Assembly (NCBI GenBank): GCA_947561715.1
Contig: OX387202.1
Span: 11,235,001-11,299,000 of the forward strand
Length of the DNA: 64,000 nt
DNA from: Ascidia mentula
Taxonomy: Eukaryota > Chordata > Ascidiacea > Phlebobranchia > Ascidiidae
Direction of reading: 5' to 3'
Shown: positions 59,800-64,000 of the stretch, piece after piece
Numbering within the stretch: position 1 is the stretch's first letter
Layout: each line of letters opens with the position of its first letter
The notes under the pieces: generated by a model
Databases searched by the model: none
The model's input: only the letters and a program-made list of their open reading frames with translations
Told to the model about the DNA's origin: nothing
Position numbers and translations under genes: made by a program

Positions 59800-61859
59800 C
59801 CATAGATACTAAAACATGGAATGGAAACTCCGCTGAAAGTGCGCCGTCACGCATGAGTAACACTTTACGCGAAATGAAAAATGCATTGGGTTAACTGCGA
59901 TTTTGGTGTTTTTTAAGGGGCTTAAAAACCTATTAAATAGAACAAAATTTAAACTTTTTTAAAGTGATAGGAAGTTTGGTCCCTCGTCTTTTGAAATATG
60001 TGGATGATTTTGAATAAATCGTGTCGCATCATCTTTTAAGGCGATTTGCTGTCTACTGCCTTTTGGGTCAAACTATAAACAAATAATTGCGCGCTTTTGC
60101 TGTTTGCAAGCAGTGGGAGGCTAAATCGAGTAATATTATCAACTACTATGCTTGTTATGTAAAATCAACTACTTGCTTATTATGTTTTTTTCTAGGACAG
60201 TATCTCTGCACACAGTAATGCGATTGTTTGGGAATATTTATTTTGCAAAAACAGGGCATTTGACAAACAGTTGACAAACGATAGTATGACTGCTTTTTTC
60301 AGTATCTTGATGAAGATGGAGATGAAGATATTATAATGAGCCAAATTATTAAAATCAGTTGATATCAGGAAATACCTCACCAACACCATGTTCATACTGC
60401 TGAGTGCAAATGTTGTCAGTAAAGTCCAACACAAAACAACATTTTAGTGCATAATATGGGTTTGAAAAAGCTAAGCCCTGACAAAATATATGTTGATTGC
60501 TTGCAAATACTCAAGGGCAGTGGGAATACTTCCAATATAAACCAACTATAATTTGTTTTTAAGTTTTTGCATACGAGCAAATTCTGAAAACTTTCATCTT
60601 TTTCTTCAACATGACATGTCTCCTCAGAAGCATTTTAATACATATCTAAATCAAATTCTGTTGTGTTTTACTTAAAAATAATCTGAGAAGAAAAAAAATG
60701 ACTAGTGAAAAAGGTTGTTAATATATTAAGGTCCAATTTTGCTGAAACAAAAGGCAATTATGTTTAGTTCAACAAAACATTACATATTTTCAACTGTGTC
60801 AGGAGCATTCAACCAAGTGTTATGATAAGAGTAAAAAAAATACTTCTGTTATGTGTGCAATAGTTTGACAAAAATAATTTCCATCAAATTTGTTTTCTTC
60901 TCAGGGATATCGGACTAATCAACACTTAAAAGGCAAACTTTCGGACAAAAATGCCAATATGCAACCAAATATTTACAATGAAATCAAATAGAAAACTCAG
61001 TGATGTGTGGGAAAAATGTATAAGGTAGATTACTAGTACAAAAAAAGTTCATTAATATTCACAGAGCATCGGCTCATATGTGGCATGAATTGCTCAAAAC
61101 CAATGGAATATAAAAAACGACACAAGAATTTATTTGATTATGTCAATATGTTTTAGATAGTTACCACTATTTATTTATTATTTAATATTATTTGCATAAA
61201 AGATGAAAAACGGCCAGATTTAAGTATGGTTAACCAAGTAAATACAATCTTTAAAATTAAGCAGCTAAATTTGGCCCTATCTTATCTGGTTTACAAAGGC
61301 TACAATCTGACATTTTGGGCCAAAAACTACTTCATGTAGTACTGCACTATCTGTCCAACATATGTCTTTACAAAAAGTGGAGCTATGAAACATTTTGATA
61401 CATACCCAATACAATAATGACTGCAAAAATGTGACCTCTGGGTCAGACTGTTTTGTTCAAATATTAGGTTTCTGAATCCCATGATTGCTTTTTAGGCAGA
61501 TATGCAAATCTAAAACATTACGTCATCACTTGAATGACGTAATTACATGTCTTACGTCATCTTTGAGGTTGACGCGATGACGTATTAACATATTTTTAGT
61601 CAGTAAGGTGACTTGTAACACACGGTTAAAAAGTGTATTAGAGCGCGTCATAATTAAAATCATCCACATATTTTAAAAGATTAAGGATGAAACTACTTGA
61701 ATTACATTTAAATAAATTCTTATGGTTACATTAACTTGGAGTTTTTCGCCGCCGAAAAACGCCAAAATCGCATTTAACCCAATGCATTTTTCATTTTGCG
61801 TAAAGTGTTACTCATGCGTGACCAAAAGAGTTTCCATTCCATGGTTTAGTATTTTATGG
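59800..61859. mobile_element. 2,060-bp non-autonomous DNA transposon with ~100-bp TIRs
   Basis: Ends CCATAGATACTAAAACATGG and, inverted, CCATAAAATACTAAACCATGG begin inverted repeats that stay similar for about 110 bp (both contain CACGCATGAGTAACACTTTA). Flanked by the 5-bp duplication TCTAA (59795-59799 and 61860-61864). The paralogous site near 17508 is uninterrupted. No coding frame of note; interior AT-rich. Superfamily not assigned. Confidence 0.8.
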
Positions 61860-61864
61860 TCTAA

Positions 61865-63830
61865 CAGATCACAATGTGATCTCACATCACAGATCAGCAT
61901 GGCTTTACTTTTGGTTTCATTCTGTTGATTATCGATAAAATTATCCACGTAAATAACTCTTAACTGGCAAGTCAGTGAAAATTAAGGGCATCTCCAGTCG
62001 TCGTTTGCCAATCCTTTACAACAATGCTAATAATGGAGTAATAGTTATTGTAATATCGTGGGCCAACCGGACACCAATGCCATGTGTGTTGGTATCTCTT
62101 ATATGGTGAGACTCAACGTCATAACAAAACAACACAATCCCATCCTAAAAGCTTTTTGGGAAGGTCCATATGGTCCTCACCTGGATATGCTAGTGGGCCC
62201 TAGTGAGCCACACCGGCGGCTTCCCCTTTCATGTCAACCATAATTCGGACATGTACCTGGGCAGCGTTTTTTGTATTGTTGGTTTGTCCATGTTATTTCA
62301 TCTCAGTCTTGTCAAGCATATCCAGTGACTTGGTGTTTTCCAACCATTACATTAATTAATAGAAACCAGCCTTTACGATAGAAATGCTAACTTTACAGAA
62401 AACCATGCCCTTCGCGGGCCTTTTTACTTGGTATGGGCCTTGATGCTGGCTGCACCCCCTCTCGTGGGACCTGAATCCAACCAGGGGGGTGTATTGCTGC
62501 CTGGTCTCCACATCTATAAGTAAATGGTCGGTCATTAGCAAGACGCAATCTTTAGACAATCAAATTGTGTTTTTCATGCCGTACCGCTCCAGCACCTAGA
62601 AAATTACCACTAATTTTGTGGCTGATTTAGCTGTGGTTGCAATGCCTGTAAACCTTATGATTTACACTTGATAAGTTTGCCGAGAGATTTACTGTAAACA
62701 GTATTTTGTTTGATTAACATATTTGGGTTGCGGAAATTTAAATGTTGCGCAACGTGTAAAACAAATAAAGCTTGCCTTTTGTTGAAATAGCCTTGCCTTG
62801 GTCCTATATATCATCAAGTACCAATGTTTCAAAAAAACCTTATGTAGAAGTAACAAAATTTTCAAAAGCTCAATGGCAGAACAAATACTAGTCGATGAAA
62901 GTTAAACATGATTGCTGCTCACGAAAACTAATGCGAAAACAAAACAATGTACATTTAAACTGTTCAAAAGGCGATGCTACACAAACAAGCACAATGCCGG
63001 TTAAATCACTTTCAAATACATTGCGTATGTATAAAACAAAATTATGCAAAGATAACTGTAAACATGATCACAAAGTACACAAAAAAGCAGATACAAATAT
63101 ATACAAAAATACACTGGTGGAATGTAACAAACTACGTGCTGTATTTCTTCGACATTTCGTCTGCCATGCGGCGAGACTTCATCAGGTATAACGCAATTTC
63201 AAAGTGAGCTACACTAAAACAGAAGAGCAATACATTTTTAAATTGCAGCCTGGCCGCAACAGCAATTTCGTAACAAACTACATCTTTACATTCTTGTTCA
63301 CATTAAACAACGCCTACCAACACGATTAAAGCCATTGAACATCGCACAAAAGTTATTTGGAACAAAAATGATTCATTGACAAATATTATATGACAAGAAC
63401 CATGATAAATATGAAAGTTATGAGAGGGTAGAAATATATAGTATACAGCAAATTCAAGCTCCGACGTTTTTTTTACAATACAAGTTACACTTTGGCATTA
63501 TTTTTAAGGACCGACCTTCAAACTATGACAAAAAAGAATGCATAAATAAAAAAAGAATGCAAATGACACATAACTTACAACCCTGTATCGACAAAAACCT
63601 TGGCAAAGACAGCCAAAAAACAGGGGTATGCAGTCATGTATTAGAAATATCAAATAAGGAAAACTGATTTAAGTAGATTTAAAACCTTGGAAAAGCTATT
63701 CCTAATACTTCTTTTTGTGACGTCTTTTTTAGGACGCCCAGAAAATACGCGCTTGTTCAAACCAACGTTTATTTTCATAAGGCGTTGGCTTTGCTACCGT
63801 CTGTGTTTTAGTTAAACATATTGCAAACGT
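61865..63830. repeat. Intergenic block, copy d of four
   Basis: Closest to copy b (17500-19370), with the same orientation of the ~110-bp segment and the same palindrome. No coding signal. Confidence 0.75.
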
Positions 63831-63874
63831 ATCCGCTTTAAAACTAGTAATGGAACAAAAAAGTTGCTGTAGAG

Positions 63875-64000
63875 CAGTGGTTCTTATTCGATTGATTCTA
63901 TATCCTGGATTCGATGGGGACGCTTCAGGGGTTAGACTAAGGTCCAATGATTTACAAAAAAAGCATTATACGTTTCAGTGACATTTTTAAAAAATTAATT
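63875..64000. mobile_element. hAT-like element, left end, cut by window edge
   Basis: Third copy starting CAGTGGTTCTTA, with a short rearranged stretch after it. It suggests another NLR gene lies beyond the window. Confidence 0.45.

Overview
The window is animal nuclear DNA: AT-rich, with multi-exon genes using GT-AG introns, NACHT-LRR receptor genes, a Ty3/gypsy retrotransposon, DNA transposons and a complex I subunit gene. No operons or bacterial signals were seen. An invertebrate chordate such as a tunicate is my best guess, because short genes and expanded NACHT-LRR families would fit, but the sequence does not name the species.

The backbone is a tandem family of NACHT-LRR (NLR-type) genes, all on the minus strand. 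A 5'-truncated relic lies at 1-907. Three complete 12-exon genes lie at 3278-8543, 20063-25453 and 53583-58891. Their exons were joined by hand; phases agree at every junction, giving 904, 914 and 891 codons. A repeated intergenic block separates the genes (about 975-3020, 17500-19370, 50745-52858, 61865-63830). Because the blocks are paralogous, the uninterrupted copies act as empty-site controls for the insertions described below.

An 8,046-bp DNA transposon (9003-17048) sits in the 5' flank of gene 1. It has an exact 8-bp target duplication, terminal inverted repeats of about 1.7-2.1 kb built largely of ~205-bp tandem repeats, and a minus-strand coding core. The core has a degenerate PHD-like finger, a zinc-binding/DDE-like transposase, an Ulp1-type C48 protease and a USP-type (C19) domain, interrupted by a few lesions. 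The empty site survives intact at 59343-59350.

The most unusual feature lies directly upstream of gene 2, at about 25.9-42.0 kb and resuming at 46.7 kb. It is a ~1.1-kb tandem array with 15 extra copies of the NLR first coding exon. Each copy has its start codon, splice donor and ~400 bp of upstream sequence, in the same orientation as gene 2. It could act as a bank of alternative promoters and first exons for one receptor gene, or be an inert satellite born from the gene's 5' end. Near its far end it is interrupted by a solo LTR (GATG duplication), itself interrupted by a young Ty3/gypsy element (CTAAC duplication, 163-bp LTRs differing at one base).

Beyond the array is a plus-strand NDUFB10-like gene (47398-49320) carrying one frameshift and one in-frame stop. 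Smaller insertions (SINE-like, hAT-like MITEs, a 2,060-bp TIR element) are dated relative to the NLR duplications by comparing paralogues.
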